Shown here in pieces: positions 54,474 through 64,000 of a stretch of 64,000 nucleotides of DNA. This DNA comes from Toxorhynchites rutilus septentrionalis. Lineage: Eukaryota; Arthropoda; Insecta; Diptera; Culicidae. The stretch spans positions 62,842,097-62,906,096 of the forward strand of contig NC_073746.1 of NCBI RefSeq assembly GCF_029784135.1, read 5' to 3'. The notes under the pieces were generated by a model that was not told where the DNA came from, ran no database searches, and saw only the letters and a program-made list of their open reading frames with translations. Both the position numbers and the translations under genes were made by a program. Position 1 is the stretch's first letter. Every line of letters begins with the position of its first letter.

Positions 54474-55085
54474 TTATTGCTGGGCTGTGTAGTATTCCGA
54501 ATAATCATAATTCCGGAACGGCACCTCGAAAGTGATGAGACCATAATCCATAGCCCTCTCGACGGCAACCAACAGTTGAAGATGCTTCTTCTGGCACAAT
54601 CCGGTGATCTGGTAACTCAGCACCTCTCCACTGTGGGGGGAAATAAACTGCTTGATCAAATCGATGTTCCTATGGTCCAGCACCAAATACTCGTCTCTAC
54701 AGATTGGGCATGGATTCCCCGTGGAAAGCTTGCCCCCACGGATACAGGTTTTGCGAGTTTTCTTCGGTGGATAGAGCCCCTTATGGTTTCGTCTGTACTG
54801 CTTCCACACCGGATCCCCTTGGTACGTCTGCTGGAACGCTTCACTGGCCAGATACCGAATGCTTGTTTCCACCGGAATAACTCGTGTGCGATCTTTGGGG
54901 TCGTCACGGTCTTCGCCGGATGAAGGTTTATTCTCGTTTTCCTCGTCCTCTTCTATCGTACTAGAGGTTTCTTTGCCCGCCGTTAATCTCACCGATGACA
55001 AAGTTATGCAACGGGTTCCAATTGATGCAATTCCTCGACGATATACGTAGAATAATTCTTTGCCCACCACACGAAATAATGACAT
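54474..55085 (-). CDS. mRpS18B: Mitochondrial small-subunit ribosomal protein S18B
   Basis: 203 residues. Residues 1-38 are rich in Arg, Ser and Thr with almost no acidic residues (presequence), then an acidic low-complexity linker (EEDEENENKPSSGEDRDD). The core has the mS18B signature PVWKQYRRNHKGLYPPKKTR (92-111), with CIR (Cys114), NPCPICRD (Cys126, Cys129), and the bS18 fold segment YQITGLCQKKHLQLLVAVERA with Cys164. The four cysteines fit the zinc site of this family. It ends in the aromatic FRNYDYSEYYTAQQ. It functions in the mitoribosomal small subunit. ATG at 55085 is the first in frame and precedes the presequence. The short gap to the PYROXD1 gene leaves room for shared or read-through transcription. 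Confidence 0.92.
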   Translation of the reverse strand: MSLFRVVGKELFYVYRRGIASIGTRCITLSSVRLTAGKETSSTIEEDEENENKPSSGEDRDDPKDRTRVIPVETSIRYLASEAFQQTYQGDPVWKQYRRNHKGLYPPKKTRKTCIRGGKLSTGNPCPICRDEYLVLDHRNIDLIKQFISPHSGEVLSYQITGLCQKKHLQLLVAVERAMDYGLITFEVPFRNYDYSEYYTAQQ

Positions 55086-55089
55086 TTCT

Positions 55090-56085
55090 CGAGCGGAATA
55101 AGCTTTACGAGATGACGTAAGTGTTGTTATTCGTTGTGAACTGTAGGACGAAAGTAAAGAAACACAGCATTATTTAATTTGTTTAGAATGCCAAACATAG
55201 GGGAATTCTCAATAGAACTTTCCAAATAAATTGTTATTTCATTAAAGAAACATACCCAGAAGAATTCGCTTCCTACGACCTCCGAAGACCGGTTATGTAC
55301 CGCAGAAAAATGTGTGTTTATTGTGCTCAGTTACGCCAGAACGAATGTTTCTGAAGGGAACACAAACACGAACACTTGATTTTGTTCAAAACTTAACCCA
55401 TTAACGACCAAGTTGTAAAAATTATTTTTTTTAACGAAAGCCATTGGTATAATTTTGATTATTATAAAATCCTAAAATCAAAACATTTTTGTTCCAGTAG
55501 GATTTTCAATTCAATATTTTTCTCCTACACCACAATTTGTGTTCATTCATCAAAGTAATCACCTCTATTCCGGATCCAGATCGGATTTGAAATTCGCAAA
55601 ATAATCACCCTTATTCCGGATCCCGTTCGGGTTTGAAATTAGCAAAAAGATGCATTTTGTAATCCGTTCGACTTCGATTAAGCACATTTATCAATCCGTC
55701 CGACTTCGAATTATTTCGAAATTTTTTCATCATTGCAAGGATGCCAAATATGCAGACATGTTCGCAATTTTTCTGATATTTTTTTTTTGGCAAACTATCC
55801 TGTTGCACCCTTATATTTCAGTTACAGACTGCAGGGATGTGATATTACTTTTCTTTACGGCTTGGTTCAGTTTCCTCTGCTTACAACCTCTTTTTTTCAG
55901 ACACTACTTTGCGATTTTCGCGGATACAAAGGTAGCTGGTAGATATTTATGCACATCAACATTTCAAATTTTCGTCGAAAACTTTCAGAAAAATCATCTG
56001 GCATCTCTGGAGGTGATCACATTTACTCTTGTAAGTTTTTGAAGGGCACTGTTTATATTTTTAACGAAATCGTTTTCAAAACTAA
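55090..56085. other. mRpS18B upstream region and intergenic
   Basis: Holds the mRpS18B promoter in its first ~100-250 bp. At 55557-55650 a 46-bp unit is repeated twice (TATTCCGGATCC then TTTGAAATT(C/A)GCAAA). The remainder is AT-rich with no supported gene. Confidence 0.4.
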
Positions 56086-56406
56086 GGGTGAGTTTAGACC
56101 AGTGATATATTCATGTGAAGAAATATGATGAGATTTATAGAAAACGCATCAACCGTTTACACTAGCGTGAACTTCTATAATGAATATATACATATTTTCG
56201 GTGAATTTATTCACCTAAAGTAGAACTGCATCCAACTTTAATGATTTCTCACCAGTGAGAAATTCACAAGCGTTTACATATGCTGAATTTATTCAAGTTA
56301 TATATACCTCGAATAAGTGTATCATATTTATTCTCACCCGTTTACACCTATTTTCACGTGAATAAATCCATCTATAGCTATAGATCTCCCTAAGGTAAAC
56401 CCACCA
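56086..56406. mobile_element. Harbinger-type MITE, copy 1 (321 bp)
   Basis: Ends GGGTGAGTTTA...TAAACCCACCA... in inverted arrangement (reverse complement of the right end: TGGTGGGTTTAC). TAA flanks both sides (56083-56085 and 56407-56409), the TWA target of the PIF/Harbinger superfamily. Sub-terminal TTCACGTGAAT/TTCATGTGAA is also inverted. The interior is AT-rich and non-coding. Confidence 0.75.
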
Positions 56407-56916
56407 TAAGTCAGTGCCAAACTGACTCTGTAATAGCGAATTCGTTTTTGTTCAGTTTCAACCCCAGTGCCGCACTAACTGCTGTCAAAACGTTTTTTTA
56501 TTCACTCAGTTTCGCACTCAGTGTCGCACTGGTTCGCCCCGAAAGCTGTTAGTTTCGCACTGAGATGTTTCACGGGTTGGCACTCGGGTTCACCAATACA
56601 ACTATACTGAACTGTCAAGTTCCGAGTATTGTTATGGAAAATCTAAAAATAAAAACTATGAAAATGGAAAACCTGCTGCTTTTGCTTTTGTATTATTGGA
56701 ATCGTAATCCAATTCGGATTCTGATTTTGAAGAGTATATTCGAGTAGACGGCATTAAGCTACGTGTGCTTTCATTGGGAGGCAAAAATAATGATGGATAT
56801 TCAGGTGGAATAAACCTGCTTTCAAAATCAAAATTATGAATGAAAATTTACTTTAACGTATCGAATATTTATTTTATGTGATGAAATAAGACGTTTTTTT
56901 TCGATATCACGGAAAT

Positions 56917-57951
56917 ATATTGAACGAAAACTGTGTCTAATGATGATTTTATATTAGGGTGGGTTTAGACTAGTGATATATTCATGTGAAGAAATATGAT
57001 GAGATTTATAGAAATCGCATCAACCGTTTACACTAGCGTGAACTTCTATAATGAATATAATCATATTTTCGGTGAATTTATTCACCTAAAGTAGAACTGC
57101 ATCCAACTTTAGTGATTTCTCACCAGTGAGAAATTCACAAGCGTTTACATATGCTAAATTTATTCAAGTTATATATACCTCGAATAAGTGTATCATATTT
57201 ATTCTCACCCGTTTACACCTATTTTCACGTGAATAAATCCATCTATAGCTATAGATCTCCCTAATGTAAACCCGCCATTATAATAGTAATTATTTGTGGA
57301 ACAAACAGGAAATGCATCGACAAATTATTAAGTGAGTGTCAGAACTACATTAATCAAACAATATGATGTAAAAATTTTCATTCAAACTTTTATATTTTTA
57401 CACTGCACTTGGCCCTGCTGATCTGATAGGGAATAATTTACCTCCCAAGCACTAATATCGCCACCAGACGTCGACACCGTACATTTGTCGTCGCAAATAT
57501 AAACAAATCAGACTAACGCACACCAACAAACCACCGCATTCGTGAAACTGAAAACGTTTTTTTATTACAAAGTCAGTTTGGCACTGACTCAGTTTTAAAA
57601 ACGAATTCGCTATAATAAAAAAAAGTTTTCAGTTTCACGAATGCGGTGGTTTGTTGGTGTGCGTTATATAGTCTGATTTGTTTATATTTGCGACGACAAA
57701 TGTACAGTGTCGATGTCTGGTCGTGATACTAGTGCTTGGGAGGTAAATTATTCTCCATCAGATCAGAAGGGCAAAGTGCAGTGTAAAAATATAAAAGTTT
57801 TAATGAAAATTTTTACTTCATATTGTTTGATTACCTAACACATGTAGTTCTGACACTCACTTAACCATTTGTCGATGCATTTCCTGTTTGTTCCACAAAT
57901 AATTACTATTATAATATAAAATCATCATTAGACACAGTTTTCGTTCAATAT
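56917..57951. repeat. Long inverted repeat (~330-bp arms), interrupted by a MITE
   Basis: The right arm (about 57613-57951) is the reverse complement of the left arm (about 56917-57566) once the MITE at 56957-57277 is removed. Shared blocks include TTTGTGGAACAAACAGGAAA, TTACCTCCCAAGCACTA, ACATTTGTCGTCGCAAATAT and CGCACACCAACAAACCACCG. The ~46-bp spacer carries AGTCAGTTTGGCACTGACT (57571), whose reverse complement is at 56409-56427, so the ancestral element may extend left to there. The right arm is cut at 57951 by the BEL LTR. Class unknown. Confidence 0.75.
56957..57277. mobile_element. Harbinger-type MITE, copy 2 (321 bp)
   Basis: Same 321-bp length as copy 1, about 97 percent alike by eye, with TTA on both sides (56954-56956 and 57278-57280). 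It is inserted in the left arm of the inverted repeat: the intact right arm reads, inverted, TTTATATTATAATAGTAA, exactly the pre-insertion sequence with a single TTA. Confidence 0.85.
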
Positions 57952-58427
57952 TGTTCGGGGTCGTCACAACAAACTAATTTTCAAAGCAGCAATTTTCTTG
58001 TTTCGCAGCTTGAAACTGAAATTTTATGTATTTAATTAATCTCATTTCTTTTCTTTTCAGGTTCTACTCACATTTTACAGTTTCTTTATTAATTTTACAA
58101 TATTTTTCTTTTTTCAGGTCTCTCAGGATCCAGCAGTTATTTGGCTATCAGCGGCTATCAAAACATCGATTGGTCAACATTATTCTTTAATTATACAATT
58201 TTTAAAATATTACCAATAAATTCCTTTTAGAAATTCTAACGATTTCTCTGTAAATTTCAATACACTTTCAAAAACTATCCAACTCAATTCATCCGTTTGC
58301 CTTTTGTTTATCTATTTTCTCCTTTCTATACTGTTTTTATTCACTCTGGTGCCTTTTTGACATTTCGTCGCAAGATGGTTAACTCATGCAGGTAGGCCTT
58401 AGTCGACTGTGCGTAGCGGTGTGTACA
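57952..58427 (-). repeat. Putative LTR of the second BEL/Pao element
   Basis: On the minus strand it would start TGTACACACCGCTACGCACA after the purine tract GGGGAGGGGCTA and end GTTGTGACGACCCCGAACA at 57952. TG...CA ends, the preceding polypurine tract and TTTATT (AATAAA on minus) at 58085-58090 support it. The matching LTR is outside the window, so the boundaries are inferred. The flanking AATAT (57947-57951) is the expected 5-bp target duplicate. Confidence 0.6.
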
Positions 58428-59826
58428 TAGCCCCTCCCCGTAACTCTGGTGCGAAAGCGTCAACCGCAGTAGATTTACGACCCTGGACTTCAAGCACCGC
58501 AAGCTTCACCACCGGCCGCCTGAACTCACCCTTTGCTGTTTTCACCAAAGCCTGTCTGATCCTACCATCAGCACCACTGAATACCTCGGTTACAACCCCT
58601 CTAACCCAATGCTTTCGGATATTCTCGTCCGCAATATACACAAGATCACCTTTTGCAATAGGAGGCATTTCAGAGTGCCATTTGCTGCGATGATTGATCG
58701 TCGGGAGATACTCAGAAGTCCATCGTTTCCACAAACAATCAGCCAAAAACTGTGACCGCTTGAAGCTGTCCCGCAGTGCCTCTGCTTCATTGGTAGGTCT
58801 GATAAACGACTCAGAACTCATTAGTCCTACGCCGCGAACAAAATGGTTTGGTGTTAGCGCTTCCTTTGCATCAGGTTCCAGGCCAGCGTATGTCAGTGGC
58901 CGAGAATTGATTAAATCCACCGCTTCTGCCAACACGGTCAGGAGTACTTCGTCCGTCATTCGGCGGCCATCATCCAACGCTTTCAACGCCGTCTTAACGG
59001 AGCGCACCATTCGCTCCCACACCCCACCCATATGAGGTGCGGAAGGCGGATTGAAATTCCATCTGGTTCTCGAATCGGTGAACACATCTTCACAATTAAT
59101 CTCCATCTGCTTAACAATTTCTTTGCTGGCGCCATGGAAATTCGTCCCATTATCTGAGAAGAATTCAAGAGGACCTCCTCTGTAGCTCACGAATCGCCGT
59201 ATGGCCATCAGGCACGATTGAGTCGTCAGACTATGAGCAACCTCAATGTGAATAGCTCTCGTCGTCAAACACGTGAACAAACAAATCCACCTTTTCTCTG
59301 ATCTGCGCCCGACGGAGACAGTCAATGGACCACAATAATCCACCCCTGTGTAGCTGAACGGCTGCAACCCAGGCGAGATCCGCGAAATCGGAAGAGGAGC
59401 CATTCTCGGATGACCTGGCTCACATTTCCTCACCTTGCATCGCATGCAAGCTCTTGAAATACGTTTGAGTTCCGCTCGGAGATTGGGAATCCAAAACCTT
59501 TGTCGTATTTCATTTACCGCCGTTTCTTGATTGCCGTGTGCCACTCTCTGATGATAATGTTCCAGAAGTTTAACGGTAACTGGATGTCCTTTAGGGAGTA
59601 TAATTGGGAAACGTAGTTCGAACGGTAAGAACGTACCTTGTGCGGTTCTCCCTTCCATCCGAAGAACGTTCTGTGCATCCAAAAATGGGCTCAGACTGTA
59701 TAGACTGCTCGATTTTTCCAGCTGTCGTTGTTTCTCGTTCCCCACTTTAAGATTTTTCTGGAGAGTTTTCACCTCATCCCCGTATGCTTCCGCTTGTGCG
59801 AATCGCCACAAATATGCTTCTGATTT
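58399..59826 (-). pseudogene. BEL2 integrase and C-terminal domain
   Basis: About 470 codons of Pol C-terminus. Visible: an integrase zinc finger (HGNQETAVNEIRQRFWIP and CMRCKVRKC), the catalytic blocks GVDYCGPLTV (D), FFSDNGTNFHGA (D) and GGVWERMV (E), then a DUF5641-like tail (KGDLVYIADENI, WVRGVVTEVFSGADG). The stop at 58399 lies inside the putative LTR, just after the polypurine tract. Its frame joins the upstream Pol frame only by one extra base in a T5 run at about 59823-59827 (plus strand). Confidence 0.85.
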
Positions 59827-62800
59827 TTGGAACTACCGTAGATGCAATTTTTGCCTTTACTTTTCTCTTGAGAGCATCGGTCGTTGGTACACCTTCGATG
59901 GCCAATCCTTCCTTTTTTCGCTTGCAGTTCGAAACAAACCGGTAGACGCAGGCTATCGTTCGAACTAAGACCTTCCATCTTGAAAAACGCAACGGATCGA
60001 TTACAGGTTCTGACAGTGAAATGTCGTGGAACAGTATGTGGGCACGTATCTCTTCAGGCACATTCGGTGTTACGCGCTTCTGTTCTGGCCAGGAATCTTC
60101 CTGATGGAACAGGAAATGTGGACCCCGAAACCAAGGACCGTTCGAATTTAGATTGTGTCCTCGATCCCATTTGGTTAGGTCGTCAGCGATGTTGTTTCTA
60201 GTGGAAACCCACCGCCATTCATCGAGCTTCGTGAGACTAAGGATTTCACCAATTCGGAAAGCAACGAATTGCTTGTAGCGTCGCTGATCCGAGTGGATCC
60301 AAGAAAGTACTGTCCTCGAATCTGTCCAAATAAACCGCTGTTTCACCTCTACGGAATGGTTATCGATGATGGAATTTAGCAATCTAGAACCTAGTACCGC
60401 GGCCTGTAGTTCCAGGCGCGGAATTGACAGCTGCTTCAAAGGTGCAACCTTGGAACGTGCCATCACAAGCGAACAAATAGGACCAGAAGCAGTCATGACA
60501 CGGAAATATGCAACAGCACCATATGCATTCTCACTAGCATCGACAAGAACGTGTAGTTGCAACGTACTGTAGTCCACAGATAATCCTCCCGTGAAGTGAT
60601 AACGAGGGATCCGCACTCTTTCGATTTCTGGAAGCCGACCGACCCAACGATTCCATTTCTCGCTACACTCGTCGTTGATCTGCTGGTCCCAGGCACATCC
60701 ACTGCGCCAAAGATCTTGAATAAGCATTTTTCCATAAATAGTGAAGGAAGCCAAAAACCCAATGGGATCGAACAAGCTCATGATGCAGCTCATGACCCCC
60801 CTTTTCGTGGGCCGCCTCTCTCCTATCAGGTACGGCAGCAAATCTTCACGTAACCTTGCTGAGAACGTAAACTCGTCGCTTACTGAATTCCACACTATTC
60901 CCAAGACCCTTTCTTGCCCTGTTTCCTTGTCTTGATTAAAATGAACACATTGATTTTCTTTTGTCTCCCCCATTTCTCGCAGGAACACCTCTGAACTAGA
61001 GACCCAATTTCGAAGCTCGAAGCCGCCCTTTGAATGAACAAACGTTACCTCCTTCGCCAGCTTCACTGCTTCCTCGACTGTCTCCGTGCTATCGAAATAA
61101 TCATCGACGTAATGGTTCTCTAGAATCGCTCTCGCTGCCTCTGGAAACCGCCCTGCGAACTCCTTTGCATTCATGTTCTTCACAAACTGGGCGGAGCAAG
61201 GTGAACTGGTCGCCCCAAAGGTAGCAACGTCCATAATAAATACCTCCGGAGCGCTGGCTGGATTCTCTCGGAACAGGAACCTCTGCGCTTGCTTATCTTC
61301 TTTTCGAATTTTCAACTGATGATACATCTCTTTGATGTCTGCACCAAAACCCACTTTTTTTTCTCGAAACTTGCAAATAACTGCTGGGAGAGCAGTCAGC
61401 ATATCGGGACCCTTCAAGAGTTTTGAATTCAGGGACACCCCAGCTACAGCCGCAGCTGCGTCCCAAACAAGGCGGACTTTACCCGGTTTCTTCGGATTAA
61501 TAACCACGTTCAATGGCAAATACCACACCTTACTCTGGTTGGTGTCTGCTAGCTCCAACTCTGAAGCTTTGTGCGCATAGCCCTTGGTTAGGTACTCCGA
61601 GACCATGCACCGTACTTTATCGTACAGTTCATTGTCCTTCAATAAACGTCTCTCTAAACTCTTGAGCCTTTTCACAGCCATAGGATAGCTGTCGGGGAAG
61701 CACGGACTATCATATCTCCATAATAACCCCGTCTCAAAACGATCACCTACTCTTACCGTCGTTTGCGTCAGGATATCTTTCGCTCTCCTATCCTCTTCGC
61801 TTTCCGGTAGCAGCGCAACCGAAATGCCAGACTCTTCTAGCGTGTAGTGGCTCTTCAACAGATCGTGGAGGTCCTCGTTCGAAACACTGCTGCACGCATG
61901 ATGACCAACGATGCTCGACTCAACACCACCGCTTGCAGGTCCGAATATGGTCCAACCAAGCTTGGACCGCACAGCGATTGGCTCTTCCGCTTTCCCGATT
62001 CGTGATTCTAACGGTGCACACAAGTGAACGTCTTTCAGTCCGATCAGAATTTGCGGAACAGTATGTTGGAAATCCACCACGGATAGATCTTGAAGATGGG
62101 GATACTGCTTGACTACTTCCGTCAGGGCTAGCGTCGACTGGGGAAGCCTCAAGTTATCCACGGTATGAGCTGCTTTTATGTGGAATCGGCGACTTGAACC
62201 TCGAGCCGAAATATACAGTTCTACTTTCTGCGAGTCCCTTTCCAATCGGGACATTCCAGCCGTCCACGTCACACGAAGTGGTTGCGTTACACCATTCGTC
62301 CTAAGAGCGCTAGCCACCGACTTCTCCACCAATGTGTAGGACGACCCCTCGTCCAGGAAAGCCACTGTGTTCACTGTATGATTTCCCCAGTGCAATGTGA
62401 CCGGAATCATTCGAAAAATCACCGATTGCTTGCGTTGAAACGAATGAAAGTTGCAGTTCGATCCCGATTCCGGGCCTGCCGCGTGGAGTAAAGGATGGTG
62501 AGGCTCTCTACAGGTCCCGACATTACAGCGGAAATTCAGCTTACAGCGGGCATTTCCATGCTCATTGAGACACATCGAGCACAACTTCCATTTACGCACC
62601 GCTTCCAAACGATGTGGTACGGAGAGGTTCCGGAAGGCTACACAATTTCTTACCCGGTGATCAGTACGGTTGCAAATCATACATGGCTTTCTCACCCTCG
62701 GCGCCTGAGTTTTGTTGGCGTTTTCTTGTCCACAGTGGGCATGGAGGAAACCTTCGTGCTCTTTATCCTTTCCTCTGGACTTTCGATTGGCGTGGTCTAC

Positions 62801-62830
62801 AACTACAGGTGCTTCACAGTATGACGTCAC
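59774..62830 (-). pseudogene. BEL2 Gag zinc knuckles, protease, reverse transcriptase, RNase H
   Basis: About 1018 open codons. Order: zinc-binding cluster (CMICNRTDHRVRNC and CSMCLNEHGNARC), protease with FLDEGSSYTLVE (Asp-Glu-Gly in place of Asp-Ser-Gly), reverse transcriptase with FGADIKEMYHQLKI and YVDDYFDS (YVDD codons at 61100-61111), and RNase H (LHVLVDASENAYGAVAYF, SKVAPLKQLSIPRLEL). No ATG at the upstream end: the frame joins Gag by a -1 shift near 62828-62832. Confidence 0.88.
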
Positions 62831-63678
62831 CTCGCGTCTTTCACGATTGCGGACAGAAAGTTGGCTAAAGTTCGAATCGTGACTACACGGTCTCTCCTTC
62901 TATACCGCACCCACTCAAGTTGTGTACTTGCGGGCAACTTTTCGGTAATCTCCTGAATCAGCATGGGATTCAGAAGATGAGAAGTAAGCTTCGTTGCTTC
63001 CAGGTGATCTGCAAGCTGCTGGACAATCATCCCGAAATTGATGAACGTTATCAAACGATCTGCTCTCGGTGGGAGAGCCTTTCTCACCTTCACCAATAGC
63101 ATATTTAGAAGGTGCTCCGGGCGACCGTACAACATCCGGAGAGTCTCAATGATCTGTGGAACTGCGTCTGGAAGTAGGAGCCTACTACGAACTGCTTCCA
63201 ATGCTTGGCCCTTCAAGCACTCTTGTAGTCGAGCCAGGTTCTCGACATTCGAAAACCCACAAGCCTCGCTAGATGTTTCGTAGCTGCAGATGAACATCGG
63301 CCAGTCCTCTAACTTTCCGGAAAATACCGGCAACTTCTTCGACAGGAACTGCCTGGCGGACAGCTGAGCTTTGGTAGGTCCTCGACGACATCTTTGTTGC
63401 TTGTTTTGACCAGCTTGTACTGTCACCGATTCGTGATCCTCATTTGATTCGCTGGATTCACTATCGTCCTCATTTGCTTCTCGCACGTCATTTGAAACCG
63501 CGTCGTTCTTCTTACTTTCGATCTTTTCCTGTGTATCACCTTTTACGGATTCCGCGTCGACAGGCGGAATTTCCTCCAATGATGGCGATGTGACCAACGG
63601 AACTAAACATGTTTTTGGAGTGGAGTATTTTTGATATGCTCCTCGAAAATCTCCGTTGCCAGTCTCGACCAGATCCAT
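62827..63678 (-). pseudogene. BEL2 Gag middle part (DUF1759)
   Basis: Open for 283 codons. An acidic, Ser/Glu-rich stretch is followed by the DUF1759 core (LPVFSGKLEDWPMFICSYET, LARLQECLKGQALEAVRSRL, ILRMLYG-type, LINFGMIVQQLADHLEA). It ends at TGA (62827) where the pol frame overlaps by 4 bases. The join to the N-terminal Gag is at another frame change near 63675, next to an A4 run (GGGAAAATGGATC on the minus strand). Confidence 0.8.
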
Positions 63679-64000
63679 TTTCCCAGGTTTGCCTTTTTCC
63701 GACCTTTTTTTTCGGTTTCTGCTTTTCCTGGCTTTGTTTTCTCCAGTCCCGACTGCTTCGGCTTTTCTTTGTCACTCGAGCAATCATCTTCACAACCTTC
63801 AGCTTCTTCCGTTTTTTCTTTCACACCACTATCGAAATCCTTGCTCCGTTGCTGTCTAAGCTTATTCAATTTACCGTGCATCTCCTTTCTCATCTGCTCA
63901 CTTTTCTTCTGGAACGATTCTTCCTCAGCGATTTCCTTCTCCAACTGCTCTTTTTCGAAGGCTAACTCCATTTCGCGTTTCTCCTGTTCCAGTTTTTTTC
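63603..64000 (-). pseudogene. BEL2 Gag N-terminal coiled coil (runs off window)
   Basis: The frame is open to the window edge and reads LEQEKREMELAFEKEQLEKE, then charged KEMHGKLNKLRQQRSKDF, a heptad-rich coiled coil typical of BEL/Pao Gag N-termini. It ends in frame at 63603 shortly after crossing into the overlap with the next Gag frame. The start codon is not in the window. Confidence 0.75.

Larger units (their letters stand above)
57952..64000 (-). mobile_element. Second BEL/Pao element, frameshifted, 5' end beyond window
   Basis: Minus-strand element in order from the right: Gag coiled coil, DUF1759 Gag, zinc knuckles, protease, reverse transcriptase, RNase H, integrase, DUF5641, LTR. 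It is only distantly related to the BEL at 23914 (different Gag, protease and active-site contexts). The coding region is split by three frame changes. It was inserted into the right arm of the long inverted repeat. Confidence 0.85.

Noticed and set aside
57952..58362. A shorter BEL2 LTR ending at TTTTTGACA (58362)
   Set aside because: It leaves no polypurine tract next to it, whereas the boundary at 58427 directly follows GGGGAGGGGCTA on the minus strand.

Overview
This is a window of insect nuclear DNA, almost certainly from a culicine (Aedes-like) mosquito. The evidence is an ecdysis-triggering-hormone precursor with mosquito-type peptides, short introns in a nuclear mitochondrial-protein gene, BEL/Pao, Jockey, RTE, mariner, Tc1 and hAT transposon remains, and a tRNA-derived SINE resembling Feilai of Aedes. 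The species cannot be fixed from sequence reading alone. The window is gene-poor and repeat-dense: only four host protein genes can be supported.

Host genes. (1) eth, minus strand, 22037-22627: the prohormone for ETH1 and ETH2, with a recognisable TATA/initiator core promoter. (2) AIF (AIFM1), plus strand, four exons between 48810 and 51307, with an in-frame extension of exon 2 that looks like an alternative exon form. (3) A PYROXD1-like oxidoreductase, minus, 53001-54395. (4) mRpS18B, minus, 54474-55085, 78 bp upstream of PYROXD1 and in tandem with it. AIF and PYROXD1 lie tail to tail, so 48.8-55.1 kb is a compact gene island between two transposon-rich regions.

Layout. 0-21 kb holds decayed mariner, Tc1, IS630-like and hAT transposases, a LINE endonuclease fragment, several MITEs with readable target-site duplications, two SINEs, a 2.3 kb TIR element with an internal minisatellite, and a 106-bp-arm hairpin. 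23.8-31.1 kb is a full-length BEL/Pao LTR retrotransposon (LTRs differ at 5 of 324 positions, one uninterrupted polyprotein, 5-bp target duplication) inserted in a piggyBac-like MITE. 31.2-35.2 kb is a mosaic of RTE and Jockey LINE pieces. 36.9-48.2 kb is a satellite block about 11 kb long bounded by an inverted terminal motif. It is built of a 711-bp higher-order unit that expands in steps of about 197 bp, it was hit by a 5'-truncated LINE, and LINE plus satellite were then tandemly duplicated. 56.1-58 kb shows nested MITEs in a long inverted repeat. From 57952 to the window edge runs a second, frameshifted BEL/Pao element on the minus strand.

The clearest unusual structures are the TIR-bounded satellite block with its captured and duplicated LINE, the nested-insertion records that preserve both occupied and empty sites, and the in-frame AIF exon extension. 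Everything is read by eye; no database search was possible.
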